Part shown: one piece after another, positions 51,692-59,654 of the stretch
How the letters are laid out: each line of letters starts with the position of its first letter
Numbering within the stretch: the first letter of the stretch is position 1
Source of the DNA: Acidaminococcus fermentans
GTDB lineage: Bacteria > Bacillota_C > Negativicutes > Acidaminococcales > Acidaminococcaceae
Assembly (NCBI GenBank): GCA_004555735.1
Contig: SFHH01000001.1
Span: forward strand, 1-59,785
Direction: 5' to 3'
Length of the DNA stretch: 59,785 nt
The notes under the pieces: model-generated
Database searches by the model: none
What the model was told of the DNA's origin: nothing
The model's input: only the letters and a program-made list of their open reading frames with translations
Program-made: the position numbers and the translations under genes

Positions 51692-52882
51692 ATGCTGGAA
51701 CAGCAAATTGCCCAGGCCAATGCCTGTGTAGATGAACAAGCCCCTGAACTGACGAAGATGGCGGATACCATTTTCGACCATCCGGAAATCGGACCCCATG
51801 AAGTCTTTGCCAGCAGCCTGCTGACGGAGTACCTGGAAGCCCACGGCTTTACCGTGACCCGGGGGATAGGCGGACTGGAAACGGCTTTCAAAGCCGTTTG
51901 GAAAAACGGGGAGGGCGGACCCAATATGGGGCTCCTGTGCGAATATGATGCCCTGCCGGGCATGGGCCATGGCTGCGGCCATCAGATGCAGGGACCGGGG
52001 ATCCTGGGAGCGGCCGTGGCCATCCAGAAAGCCGCTGGCACCCGGCCTTTTACCCTGACGGTTTACGGGACTCCCGGCGAAGAGAACATCAGCGGCAAGT
52101 ATATCATGATCCAGAACGGCTGCACCTTCGAAGAATTGGATGTGGCCCTGATGATGCACGGGGGACCGGCGACCCAGACGGACATCAAATGTCTGGCCAA
52201 TGCGGAATACGATTTGATCTATCATGGCAAGGCCGCCCATGCCGCTCTGAAGCCGGAAGCCGGCCGGAGCAGCCTGGATGCCATGTGTCTGGCTTTCCAT
52301 GGGATGGAGTGCCTGCGGGAACATGTGACCGATGATGTGCGGCTCCATTACAACATCACGGATGGAGGAGGGACGGCGGCCAATGTGGTGCCCAGCCTGA
52401 CCAAGGCCCAGGTGATGGTCCGTGCCAATACAGTAAAAGCGGTGAAGGAACTGATGGTCCGGCTGGAAAAGATTTTCCAGGGCGCGGCCATGATGACGGA
52501 AACCACGGTGGAAGCCAAGGTGGGGAAGATCTTGGATAACAAGATCCCCAATCTCCAGCTGAACGATGTGCTGATGAAATATGCCCATAAGCTCCAAGCC
52601 CCTAACTGCCAGCCTCCCCGGCAGCGCACTGGATCTACGGATTTTGCCAATGTGATGCACCGGGTACCCGGTTCCTGTATCCGGGTAGCCTTCGTCCCGG
52701 ACGGGACCAGCTCCCATTCTCCCGAATTCATTGCTGCTGGAAAAAGCGAAGAAGCCCATCGAGCGGTGGTATTCGGTGCCAAGATCCTGGCCGATACGGT
52801 GTTGGAACTAATTGATGACCCGGATGAATTGGCTGCCATCCAGAAAGAATTCCGGGACCGTCTGGCAGCGGAAGGAAAATGA
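51692..52882 (+). CDS. M20 amidohydrolase, AbgB/aminobenzoyl-glutamate hydrolase-like
   Basis: 396 residues. Metal-binding block CEYDALPGMGHGCGHQMQ (Cys95, His97), TPGEEN with catalytic Glu pair, and a dimerisation domain with GKAAHAALKPEAGRSSLDA are like AbgB and related aminoacylases. AbgB cleaves p-aminobenzoyl-glutamate; the natural substrate here could be any N-acyl or aryl glutamate or dipeptide. AGAGGAGG precedes the ATG 8 bases upstream. The gene is third in the LysR-controlled cluster and followed by a terminator. Confidence 0.82.
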   Translation: MLEQQIAQANACVDEQAPELTKMADTIFDHPEIGPHEVFASSLLTEYLEAHGFTVTRGIGGLETAFKAVWKNGEGGPNMGLLCEYDALPGMGHGCGHQMQGPGILGAAVAIQKAAGTRPFTLTVYGTPGEENISGKYIMIQNGCTFEELDVALMMHGGPATQTDIKCLANAEYDLIYHGKAAHAALKPEAGRSSLDAMCLAFHGMECLREHVTDDVRLHYNITDGGGTAANVVPSLTKAQVMVRANTVKAVKELMVRLEKIFQGAAMMTETTVEAKVGKILDNKIPNLQLNDVLMKYAHKLQAPNCQPPRQRTGSTDFANVMHRVPGSCIRVAFVPDGTSSHSPEFIAAGKSEEAHRAVVFGAKILADTVLELIDDPDELAAIQKEFRDRLAAEGK

Positions 52883-52925
52883 AAGCAGGTTTGTTACCCT
52901 GACTCACTGTAAACTGAAAATCTGT

Positions 52926-52965
52926 AACAGATGGTGGAAAGGCTGATTCCGCCATCTGTTTTTTT
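52926..52965 (+). terminator. Terminator of the M20/YfcC cluster
   Basis: 14-bp stem AACAGATGGTGGAA / TTCCGCCATCTGTT (one G-T pair), 7-base loop, T run. Confidence 0.9.
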
Positions 52966-53041
52966 CGCCAGCCAGAAAGTACAGGAACGGGCAAGGTTTT
53001 TTTTGGAAGGAAAACGTAACGGCCGTATTTCTTGAGAGAAC

Positions 53042-53057
53042 ACACTATCTATTGTAT
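53042..53057 (+). promoter_or_regulatory. NrdR-like box 1 upstream of nrdD
   Basis: ACACTATCTATTGTAT matches 14 of 16 positions of the NrdR consensus acaCwAtATaTwGtgt (from memory). Begins 42 bp, about four helical turns, before box 2. Confidence 0.65.
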
Positions 53058-53083
53058 CTTTTGCGTCAATATAGGGAATATAC

Positions 53084-53099
53084 ACACTATATATAGGTT
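53084..53099 (+). promoter_or_regulatory. NrdR-like box 2 upstream of nrdD
   Basis: ACACTATATATAGGTT matches 14 of 16 positions of the NrdR consensus. With box 1 it forms the tandem, in-phase arrangement typical of ribonucleotide reductase operons repressed by the ATP-cone protein NrdR. The boxes lie 63-120 bases upstream of the best promoter. Confidence 0.65.
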
Positions 53100-53161
53100 G
53101 CCGAAATCCTTTTTTTGGTGTATCATTACTATCAGCGAAGAGAGAGAACTGAAAAAATCAT

Positions 53162-53190
53162 TTGTACAGTTACTTCTTTTGTCGTATAAT
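53162..53190 (+). promoter_or_regulatory. nrdDG promoter
   Basis: TTGTAC (53162-53167), 17-base spacer, TATAAT (53185-53190): the best-spaced promoter seen in the window. The leader to the nrdD start is about 50 bases. Confidence 0.7.
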
Positions 53191-53246
53191 ATCAATAGTA
53201 ATTCTTAGAAGATAATAAGTGTGGAATTCTAAGGGGAGGAACAGCC

Positions 53247-55289
53247 ATGAAGGTTATCAAACGGGACGGCTCGACGGTCGCTTTTGACCGGAACAAGATC
53301 GTCACAGCCATATCCAAAGCCAACAAAGCCGTAGAAGAAAAGGAACGGCTGGCACAGGAAGACATCGAAGTCCGGGGCCATTATGAACTGGCTAAGGCCT
53401 ATATCATTTACCGGTACAACCGGGCCCTGGTCCGGAAGGCCAATACCACCGACGATTCCATCCTGAGCCTGATCAGCAACAAGAATAAGGACGTAATGGA
53501 AGAGAACTCCAATAAGAATGCTGTCATGGTTTCCACCCAGCGTGACCTGATCGCGGGGGAAGTCTCCCGTGACCTGACTCGCCGGGTAGTGCTGCCGGAA
53601 AAGATCTCCCGGGCCCATGACCAGGGTGTCATCCACTTCCATGATGCGGACTACTTCATCCAGCCCATGTTCAACTGCTGCCTGGTGAATCTGGGGGATA
53701 TGCTGGATAACGGCACGGTGATGCATGGCAAGCTGATCGAAAGCCCCAAGAGCTTCCAGGTGGCCTGCACCGTCATGACCCAGATCATCGCTTCTGTGGC
53801 TTCTGCCCAGTACGGGGGCCAGTCCGTAGACGTGTCCCACCTGGGCAAATACCTGCGCCGGAGCCGGGAAAAATTCCGCAAGCGCCTGATTGAAACTACC
53901 CATGGCCAGCTGCCGGAAGAAGAATTGGAAGCCATCCTGGACAGCCGGATGAAGGACGAACTGGCCAGCGGCGTCCAGACCATCCAGTATCAGATCAATA
54001 CCTTGATGACCACCAATGGACAGTCTCCTTTCGTGACCCTGTTCCTGCATCTGGACCCCAAGGATGAATACATCGAAGAAAATGCCCAGATCATCGAAGA
54101 AATCCTCCGGCAGCGGCTGGAAGGCATCAAGAACGAAGTGGGCGTCTATGTGACCCCGGCCTTCCCCAAACTGGTCTATGTGCTGGATGAATTCAACTGC
54201 CTGAAGGGCGGCAAATACGACTACCTGACCAAGCTGGCGGTCCAGTGCTCCATCAAACGGATGTATCCGGACTACATTTCTGCCAAGAAGATGCGGGAAA
54301 TCTATCAGGGGAACGTGTTCTCTCCTATGGGCTGCCGGTCCTTCCTGTCTCCCTGGAAGGATGAAAAGGGCAATTACAAGTTCGAAGGCCGGTTCAACCA
54401 GGGTGTGGTGTCCCTGAACCTGCCCCAGATCGGGATCATCGCCAAAGGGGATGAGGAAAAGTTCTGGAAGCTCCTGGATGAACGGCTGGATCTGTGTTAT
54501 GATGCCTTAATGGTCCGTCATAATGCCCTGAAAGGCATCCGCAGCGATGTAAGCCCCATCCACTGGCAGAACGGCGCCATTGCCCGTCTGAAGAAAGGGG
54601 AAACCATCGACAAGCTGCTGGAAGGGGGGTATTCCACCCTGAGCCTGGGGTACATCGGCCTGTACGAATGCACCAAAGCCATGAAGGGCTGCAGCCACAC
54701 CACTCCGGAGGGAGAAGAATTCGCCATGCGGGTGATGAAGCGGCTGCGCCAGGCCTGCGATGATTGGAAGGCCAAGACCGGCCTGGGCTTTGCCCTGTAC
54801 GGGACTCCGGCAGAATCCCTCTGCTACCGGTTCGCTCGGATCGACAAGGAACGGTTCGGCACCATCAAGGATATCACCGACAAGGGATATTACACCAACT
54901 CTTACCATGTGGATGTGCGGGAACCCATCGATGCCTTCAGCAAATTCAAGTTCGAAGCCCAGTTCCAGCCCATTTCCTCCGGCGGCTGCATTTCCTATGT
55001 GGAAATTCCCAACATGAAGAAGAATCCCACCGCCATCGAAGATGTGGTCCGGTTCATCTACGACAACATCCAGTACGCGGAATTCAACACCAAATCCGAC
55101 TACTGCCAGGTATGCGGCTTTGACGGAGAAATCCAGATTAACGACAATCTGGAATGGGAATGCCCCCAGTGCCACAATAAGGATCAGTCCAAAATGAACG
55201 TGACCCGGCGGACCTGCGGCTATCTGGGAGAAAACTTCTGGAACGTGGGGAAGACCAAAGAAATCAAATCCCGCGTACTGCATCTGTAA
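53247..55289 (+). CDS. nrdD: Anaerobic ribonucleoside-triphosphate reductase (class III), shortened ATP-cone
   Basis: Glycyl-radical enzyme that reduces ribonucleoside triphosphates for DNA synthesis without oxygen. The glycyl radical is Gly658 in RRTCGYLGENFW, activated by NrdG. The zinc-ribbon Cys are 620, 623, 639 and 642. The N-terminus starts like an ATP-cone (MKVIKRDGSTVAFDR), but the closing AKAYIIYRYNR is reached at about residue 49 instead of about 80-85: roughly 30-35 residues of the cone core, including the usual EIQDxVE segment, are absent without a frame change. Allosteric dATP control may therefore be altered. 680 residues in all. AGGGGAGGAA precedes the ATG. Confidence 0.95.
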   Translation: MKVIKRDGSTVAFDRNKIVTAISKANKAVEEKERLAQEDIEVRGHYELAKAYIIYRYNRALVRKANTTDDSILSLISNKNKDVMEENSNKNAVMVSTQRDLIAGEVSRDLTRRVVLPEKISRAHDQGVIHFHDADYFIQPMFNCCLVNLGDMLDNGTVMHGKLIESPKSFQVACTVMTQIIASVASAQYGGQSVDVSHLGKYLRRSREKFRKRLIETTHGQLPEEELEAILDSRMKDELASGVQTIQYQINTLMTTNGQSPFVTLFLHLDPKDEYIEENAQIIEEILRQRLEGIKNEVGVYVTPAFPKLVYVLDEFNCLKGGKYDYLTKLAVQCSIKRMYPDYISAKKMREIYQGNVFSPMGCRSFLSPWKDEKGNYKFEGRFNQGVVSLNLPQIGIIAKGDEEKFWKLLDERLDLCYDALMVRHNALKGIRSDVSPIHWQNGAIARLKKGETIDKLLEGGYSTLSLGYIGLYECTKAMKGCSHTTPEGEEFAMRVMKRLRQACDDWKAKTGLGFALYGTPAESLCYRFARIDKERFGTIKDITDKGYYTNSYHVDVREPIDAFSKFKFEAQFQPISSGGCISYVEIPNMKKNPTAIEDVVRFIYDNIQYAEFNTKSDYCQVCGFDGEIQINDNLEWECPQCHNKDQSKMNVTRRTCGYLGENFWNVGKTKEIKSRVLHL

Positions 55290-55301
55290 GGGGGCTTTTC
55301 G

Positions 55302-55835
55302 TTGAATTATGCGACCATCAAAAAATGTGACGTGGCCAACGGCCCCGGCGTGCGGGTCTCCCTGTACGTCAGCGGCTGTACCCACCACTGCAAAGGCTGT
55401 TTCAATCAGGAAACCTGGGATTTCGCTTTCGGCCAGCCTTTTACCCAGGCCCAGCTGCAGGAGATCCTGGAGGACCTGGAACCAGAGTACATCCGGGGGT
55501 TCTCCCTGCTGGGCGGGGAACCTTTTGAACCGGCCAACCAGGAAGTGCTGGTGGGGGTGCTGCGGCACATCCGGGAGCGGTATCCGAAAAAGACCATCTG
55601 GTGCTACAGCGGCTACCTTTTCGACCACGATATGCTGGCCGGAAAGCTGGGAGATCCAGCCATTACCCGGGAAATGCTGGGGTATTTGGATGTGCTGGTG
55701 GACGGGGAATTTGTGGAAAGCAAAAAGAATCTGAACCTGCGTTTCAAAGGCAGCGAAAACCAGCGGATCATCAATGTGCCCAAGTCTTTGGAGACCGGCA
55801 CCATCGTCCTGTGGGACGGAGAAGAATATGCGTGA
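55302..55835 (+). CDS. nrdG: Anaerobic ribonucleotide reductase activating protein
   Basis: Radical SAM enzyme that makes the glycyl radical on NrdD. The SAM cluster motif CTHHCKGC gives Cys26, Cys30 and Cys33, with GGEPFEPAN as the SAM-binding GGE element. 177 residues is the usual size. It begins with TTG 12 bases after the nrdD stop, with AAGGGGG upstream. It ends the nrdDG operon. Confidence 0.96.
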   Translation: MNYATIKKCDVANGPGVRVSLYVSGCTHHCKGCFNQETWDFAFGQPFTQAQLQEILEDLEPEYIRGFSLLGGEPFEPANQEVLVGVLRHIRERYPKKTIWCYSGYLFDHDMLAGKLGDPAITREMLGYLDVLVDGEFVESKKNLNLRFKGSENQRIINVPKSLETGTIVLWDGEEYA

Positions 55836-55840
55836 GTGAT

Positions 55841-55880
55841 AAAAATACTGCTTCGGGAGGTCCTGAGGCAGTATTTTTTT
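55841..55880 (+). terminator. nrdG terminator
   Basis: Stem AAAAATACTGC / GCAGTATTTTT with inner TCGGGA/TCCTGA pairing and a seven-T tail. Confidence 0.88.
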
Positions 55881-56013
55881 GTCACTGGACGGTGGAGGGA
55901 AACCGCGGAAGCGTTTTCCCTGGAAAGAATGCCTGTAATGGCCATATTGTCAGAATCATTGTATCGGGGTATACTGGGCAAAAGAAAGAGCGAGGGCAGA
56001 GGGGGTGGATCCT

Positions 56014-56454
56014 GTGGGAAAAAAGGCTGGCAGAGCAATCGGGAATATGGTCCTTGCTGCCTTTCTGCTCTGGCTGGTTGCAGCCGGGATCGGACGGCTG
56101 TTTTTTGCCGAGAGATTCCGTCAGGATTCAAAAATGATGGAACAGGCGGTAATGGCCGTGCCTGTCTGCAGCCAGTATGGGTCGGAACCTCCTTATCCGC
56201 TCCATACCAAAGGAATCCTTTCTCAAAAATTTGCGGTGACGCTGGTCATTGCTGGGTCCAAAGAAACAGCCCAGGAAAAAATCCAAAACAGCCTGTTGGA
56301 AAACGGCTGGGAAGTGGAGGAAATCGATCAGCGGAACGGAAAAATAAAGGGAAGCAAGGGGGAATATGTGCTGACGGCGGAAGCTACAACAAAACCTACC
56401 CGCTGGATTATCATTATAGGAAAAAATGACTTGGTAAGCAGGCTGAATTTATAA
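56014..56454 (+). CDS. Uncharacterised small membrane-anchored protein
   Basis: Not recognised. 146 residues, one N-terminal hydrophobic helix (about residues 11-30), then a soluble, mixed-charge domain of about 110 residues (for example, EKIQNSLLENGWEVEEIDQRNGKIKGSKGEY) that looks like a small alpha/beta fold outside the membrane. The GTG at 56014 has GAGGGGGTGG about 6 bases upstream; the GTG at 56005 lies inside that ribosome-binding site. A longer overlapping frame (55836-56429) reads through the nrdG terminator and is not believed. The gene stands alone. Confidence 0.55.
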   Translation: MGKKAGRAIGNMVLAAFLLWLVAAGIGRLFFAERFRQDSKMMEQAVMAVPVCSQYGSEPPYPLHTKGILSQKFAVTLVIAGSKETAQEKIQNSLLENGWEVEEIDQRNGKIKGSKGEYVLTAEATTKPTRWIIIIGKNDLVSRLNL

Positions 56455-56513
56455 ATCTGTCAGCAATTGCTCCAACCTTTTTTATTGTGGAATTACGCCC
56501 TTCCTTATCCCAT

Positions 56514-56541
56514 TTTCAAATCTCTATAAAAATGGTAGAAT
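56514..56541 (+). promoter_or_regulatory. Promoter for the 56599 operon
   Basis: TTTCAA (56514-56519), 16-base spacer, TAGAAT (56536-56541). A small AATGGT/ACCATT inverted repeat (56531-56550) overlaps the -10 box and could be an operator, but this is weak. Confidence 0.4.
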
Positions 56542-56598
56542 GAAACCATTACTACAAAATCATTCTGATGGATTCCATCGGAGCGGGAGGGGATTTGA

Positions 56599-57807
56599 AT
56601 GGACGTATTGAACCTGACGGAAGATGCTCTGGAAGCAAAATGTGTGGAATGGCGCCGGTGGTTCCATGAACACCCGGAAGTCAGCACGGAAGAAAAGAAG
56701 ACTTCAGAGAAGATCTTCACGATCCTGAAAGATTTGGGACTGGATCCGGTACGAGGCACAGACCATTATGGTGTGGCTGCTACCCTCAAAGGCGGAAAAC
56801 CGGGGCCTGTGGTGGCTCTCCGGGCCGACATCGATGCTCTTTCCGTGAAAGAAGCCACCGGGCTTCCCTACGCTTCGCAGAATCCTGGGGTCATGCACGC
56901 CTGCGGCCACGATATCCATATCACCACTCTGATGGAAACTATCCTGCGGCTGCTCCGTCGGAAGGACGAAATCCAGGGCAGTGTGCGGATCCTGTTCCAG
57001 CCTTCGGAAGAACTGTCTCCTACCGGCGGTGCCCGGTATATGATGAAAGATGGGTTCCTAAAAGATGTGAAGGCCATTTTCGGGCTCCATGTGTGGCCCA
57101 GCTTCGTCTGTGGGAAAATCGGCGTCAAGGCAGGTGCCATGATGGCCGGTTCCGACCGGATCAAAGTGGTGATCAAAGGGAAGACAGCCCATGCAGGCCA
57201 TCCCCAGGAAGGTATCGATGCCATTATGGCGGCAGCTGATTTCCTCCAGCAAATCAGCCACATCGTCAGTCGCAGGGTCAGCCCTTTGGCTACGGCCACC
57301 ATCAACATCGGTACCATCCAGGGCGGATCCCGGTACAATGTAGTACCCGATGAAGTGATCCTGGAAGGGACCATCCGGACTCTGGACGAAGAAAACCGGA
57401 AAAGGATCCCAGAATTCATCCAGGACATCTTGGATGGCCTGAAAAAATCTGCCGGTGTGGACTGCGAATTCAATTACTATTATGGATACCCTGTCCTGGA
57501 CAACTGGCCCGTACCTGCACAGTTGGTGAAAGATACGGCCCGGAAAGTCCTGGGAGAGGCAGGGCTGGTTTCCCAGGTGGTCCCGGATCTGACTGCCGAA
57601 GATTTTGGCTTTTACCTGCAGGAAATCCCTGGGGCCTTCCTGTGGCTGGGCTGCGGCACAGAAGGGGAACCCATCCATGGACTCCATGATGCCCGGATGT
57701 GTCCCAATGAGAATGCCCTGGTGGTTGGTTCCAAACTCATGAGCCAGGTGGTGATCGATGCTCTGGCTGCCCTTGGGCAGGGAGTAGATTTCAGCAAGAA
57801 AGACTGA
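56599..57807 (+). CDS. M20D family amidohydrolase
   Basis: 402 residues, like hippurate/N-acyl-L-amino acid hydrolases of the IAA-Leu-resistant type. Metal motif VMHACGHDIHIT (Cys102, His104), FQPSEE with the catalytic Glu pair (about 134-139), the GLHVWP block and GKTAHAGHPQEGIDA in the dimerisation domain are all present, as is the C-terminal HDARMCPNENALVVG. Third M20 protein in 8 kb, though of a different subfamily from the CPG2-like one. GGGAGGGG precedes the ATG. It is followed 12 bases later by an SGNH hydrolase gene. Confidence 0.87.
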   Translation: MDVLNLTEDALEAKCVEWRRWFHEHPEVSTEEKKTSEKIFTILKDLGLDPVRGTDHYGVAATLKGGKPGPVVALRADIDALSVKEATGLPYASQNPGVMHACGHDIHITTLMETILRLLRRKDEIQGSVRILFQPSEELSPTGGARYMMKDGFLKDVKAIFGLHVWPSFVCGKIGVKAGAMMAGSDRIKVVIKGKTAHAGHPQEGIDAIMAAADFLQQISHIVSRRVSPLATATINIGTIQGGSRYNVVPDEVILEGTIRTLDEENRKRIPEFIQDILDGLKKSAGVDCEFNYYYGYPVLDNWPVPAQLVKDTARKVLGEAGLVSQVVPDLTAEDFGFYLQEIPGAFLWLGCGTEGEPIHGLHDARMCPNENALVVGSKLMSQVVIDALAALGQGVDFSKKD

Positions 57808-57819
57808 AGGAGATAAGTT

Positions 57820-58413
57820 ATGAAAATGGCATTTATCGGTGACAGCTTGGTAAGCTGCACCAATGAGACATTGGCCAATACCTGGTATGATATTGCGTCA
57901 AAGAAAATGGGCTTTGAAGTGGTGAACAATGCTGCGGGGGGCAAACTGACCCTGGTGATGTGGGGCATGTTCAAAATGGATGTGGTGGATGAAAAGGCCG
58001 ATGGAGTCTTCCTGTGCTGCGGCATGAACGACATCCTGCTGGATGAACCCATGAGCTCCATCGAAGAAAATATTTCCGGCACACTGGACAAGGCTCGGGA
58101 TGCAGGGCTGCCCATTGTGATCCTGGGAATCCCACCTCTCACCCGGATCGAAAGCACGGAAAAGGGCTGGCAACTGCCCAGTGAATTTGAAAAGCACAAT
58201 GCGGCCCTCCGGGAATACCGCCAGTGGCTCCGGGAGGAAGCGGAACGCCGGAACCTGCCGGTGCTGGACTATGAAAAAGTCCTCAGTGAAGCGGAAGAAA
58301 AGACTGGGCGGAGTATGTTCCAGGACGGCCTCCATCCCAACAAGGAAGGGTATCAGGCGGTGGCCGAAGCCTTTGAAGCTGTGCTGGGGCGTGCCCTTCA
58401 GGAGCAGGCATGA
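57820..58413 (+). CDS. SGNH/GDSL-family hydrolase
   Basis: 197 residues without a signal peptide, so cytosolic. Block I has GDSL at residues 7-10 (catalytic Ser9), the Gly/Asn blocks appear as AAGGK and CGMNDI, and the catalytic Asp-His pair is in DGLHPNKEG. Such enzymes are esterases or thioesterases of the TesA type or short acyl deacylases; the substrate is unknown. It overlaps the thioesterase gene by 4 bases (ATGA) and lies in the amidohydrolase operon, so removal of acyl groups is a likely theme. GGAG precedes the ATG. Confidence 0.85.
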   Translation: MKMAFIGDSLVSCTNETLANTWYDIASKKMGFEVVNNAAGGKLTLVMWGMFKMDVVDEKADGVFLCCGMNDILLDEPMSSIEENISGTLDKARDAGLPIVILGIPPLTRIESTEKGWQLPSEFEKHNAALREYRQWLREEAERRNLPVLDYEKVLSEAEEKTGRSMFQDGLHPNKEGYQAVAEAFEAVLGRALQEQA

Positions 58414-58796
58414 AATTGGAGCACAACCAGCCGGTGATCATGACCCGGTCGGTGATGCTTTCCATGGCCAATTCCGCAGGGCACCTTTTCGGCGGCACCC
58501 TCATGGGCTGGATGGACGAAGTGAGCGGGATCACCGCCCACCGGTTCGCATGGACCCGGGTGACTACGGCTGCTGTAAAAGGCATGAACTTTTACGTGCC
58601 TATTCCCTACGGCACGGTCCTTCAGCTGGAAGGCCGGGTGACGCGGGTGGGGAACACCTCCATGGAGGTGGAAGTGGTGGCCTGGCTGGAACCGGAACAG
58701 GAAGAGCAGGAGCCCGTCCGGGCGGCGGATGCACTGTTTGTGTACGTATCCCTGGACGAAAACCGGAAACCGAAAAAAATCCAGCGCTCTCTTTGA
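58410..58796 (+). CDS. Hotdog-fold acyl-CoA thioesterase (YciA-like)
   Basis: 128 residues. The hotdog segment MANSAGHLFGGTLMGWMDEVSGITAHRF has the GG-x-LM-x-WMD pattern of acyl-CoA hydrolases, followed by VTTAAVKGMNFYVPIPYGTVLQLEGRV. It should cleave short- to medium-chain acyl-CoA. Its overlap with the SGNH gene suggests coupled synthesis. A hairpin overlaps its 3' end. Confidence 0.88.
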   Translation: MKLEHNQPVIMTRSVMLSMANSAGHLFGGTLMGWMDEVSGITAHRFAWTRVTTAAVKGMNFYVPIPYGTVLQLEGRVTRVGNTSMEVEVVAWLEPEQEEQEPVRAADALFVYVSLDENRKPKKIQRSL

Positions 58797-58809
58797 GACG
58801 CTGGATTTT
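58776..58809 (+). terminator. Hairpin at the end of the thioesterase gene
   Basis: AAAATCCAGCG / CGCTGGATTTT, 11 bp perfect, spanning the stop codon at 58794-58796. It has A- and T-rich ends but only four Ts, so it may be a weak terminator or a processing site. Confidence 0.6.
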
Positions 58810-58833
58810 CTGTATCAGGAAAGGAAGCAAACC

Positions 58834-59586
58834 ATGATCTATTATTTTTCCACTACTGGCAATTCCCTGGCCCTGGCCCAGAAACTGGCCACCACCCTGG
58901 GGGACGGGGGCTGTTCTGTCACCCGGATAAAGGAAAAGAACCTGGAAGGACCGGCTGTTGGCCTGGTGTTCCCAGTGTACTACGGGGATGTGCCTTCCAA
59001 TGTGCAGGAGTTTGTCCGCAGCCACGCTTTCCCAGAGGACGCTTATGTGTATGCCCTGGCCACCTGTGGTACTACCTGGGGCCGCAGTTTCCGGACCCTG
59101 CAGAACCTGCTGCTGGCGCAGGGCTGCAGGCTTTCCTGGAGCCGGGCGGTGCCGCTGATTGCCAACAGTACCATCTGCTCCCGGTCCCATATCGGATATG
59201 ACCCGAAAAAACTGGAGAAGGAAGATCTGGTGGTCCAGGAAGTGGCGGAGGCCGTGGAAAAACGCCGGGAAGATCATTCCCAGGAACAGGATTCTCTGAT
59301 GGCTGGGCTTTTTGATACCTGGCTGGGCCGGAAGCTGGGAGAATGGTATCTGGGGGTACAGGTGGCTCCAGACCGGTGCGTCCGCTGCGGAGAATGTGTA
59401 AGGCTGTGCCCGGTGGAAAACATCCAGCTAGGGGAAAAATCAGCGGTGATGGGAAACCATTGCCTCCACTGCCTGGCCTGCCTCCACGGCTGCCCTCATC
59501 AGGCCATCACCGTCCGGGGAAGGGTGGTGCTGAAAGAAGATCAGTACCGTCATCCTGGCGTAACGGTGAAGGAGCTGGAGCGGTAA
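58834..59586 (+). CDS. EFR1-type flavodoxin/ferredoxin fusion protein
   Basis: 250 residues. The N-terminal flavodoxin-like domain has an FMN phosphate loop in YYFSTTGNSLALAQ, then FPVYYGDVPSNVQEFV. The C-terminus has two 4Fe-4S motifs (CVRCGECVRLCP, CLHCLACLHGCP). Such proteins probably act as electron carriers or reductases; the physiological role is unknown. The frame is open from 58729, but ATG 58834 follows AGGAAAGGAAG and starts at the flavodoxin fold. A terminator with a UUCG loop follows. Confidence 0.88.
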   Translation: MIYYFSTTGNSLALAQKLATTLGDGGCSVTRIKEKNLEGPAVGLVFPVYYGDVPSNVQEFVRSHAFPEDAYVYALATCGTTWGRSFRTLQNLLLAQGCRLSWSRAVPLIANSTICSRSHIGYDPKKLEKEDLVVQEVAEAVEKRREDHSQEQDSLMAGLFDTWLGRKLGEWYLGVQVAPDRCVRCGECVRLCPVENIQLGEKSAVMGNHCLHCLACLHGCPHQAITVRGRVVLKEDQYRHPGVTVKELER

Positions 59587-59631
59587 AAAAGTCGATATGC
59601 TGCATCTCTTCGATGAAGATTTGCAGAGAAT

Positions 59632-59654
59632 GGCGCCTTCGGGCGCCTTTTTTT
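59632..59654 (+). terminator. Terminator of the EFR1 gene
   Basis: GGCGCC stem closed by a TTCG tetraloop with seven Ts. A weaker CTGCATCTCTTC / GAAGATTTGCAG hairpin lies before it. From 59655 to the window end I see no supported gene. Confidence 0.9.

Noticed and set aside
50165..52759. Antisense open frame of 864 residues across yfcC and the AbgB-like gene
   Set aside because: It has a His/Gly/Gln-rich composition typical of shadow frames and no recognisable domain.
53247..53440. A frameshift as the cause of the short NrdD ATP-cone
   Set aside because: Sequence on both sides is family-like in one continuous frame; an in-frame deletion or assembly collapse is the alternative to test.
55836..56429. 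Alternative 197-residue frame overlapping the small membrane protein gene
   Set aside because: It would start inside the nrdG terminator and lacks a ribosome-binding site; the 56014 frame has a proper one and a membrane helix.
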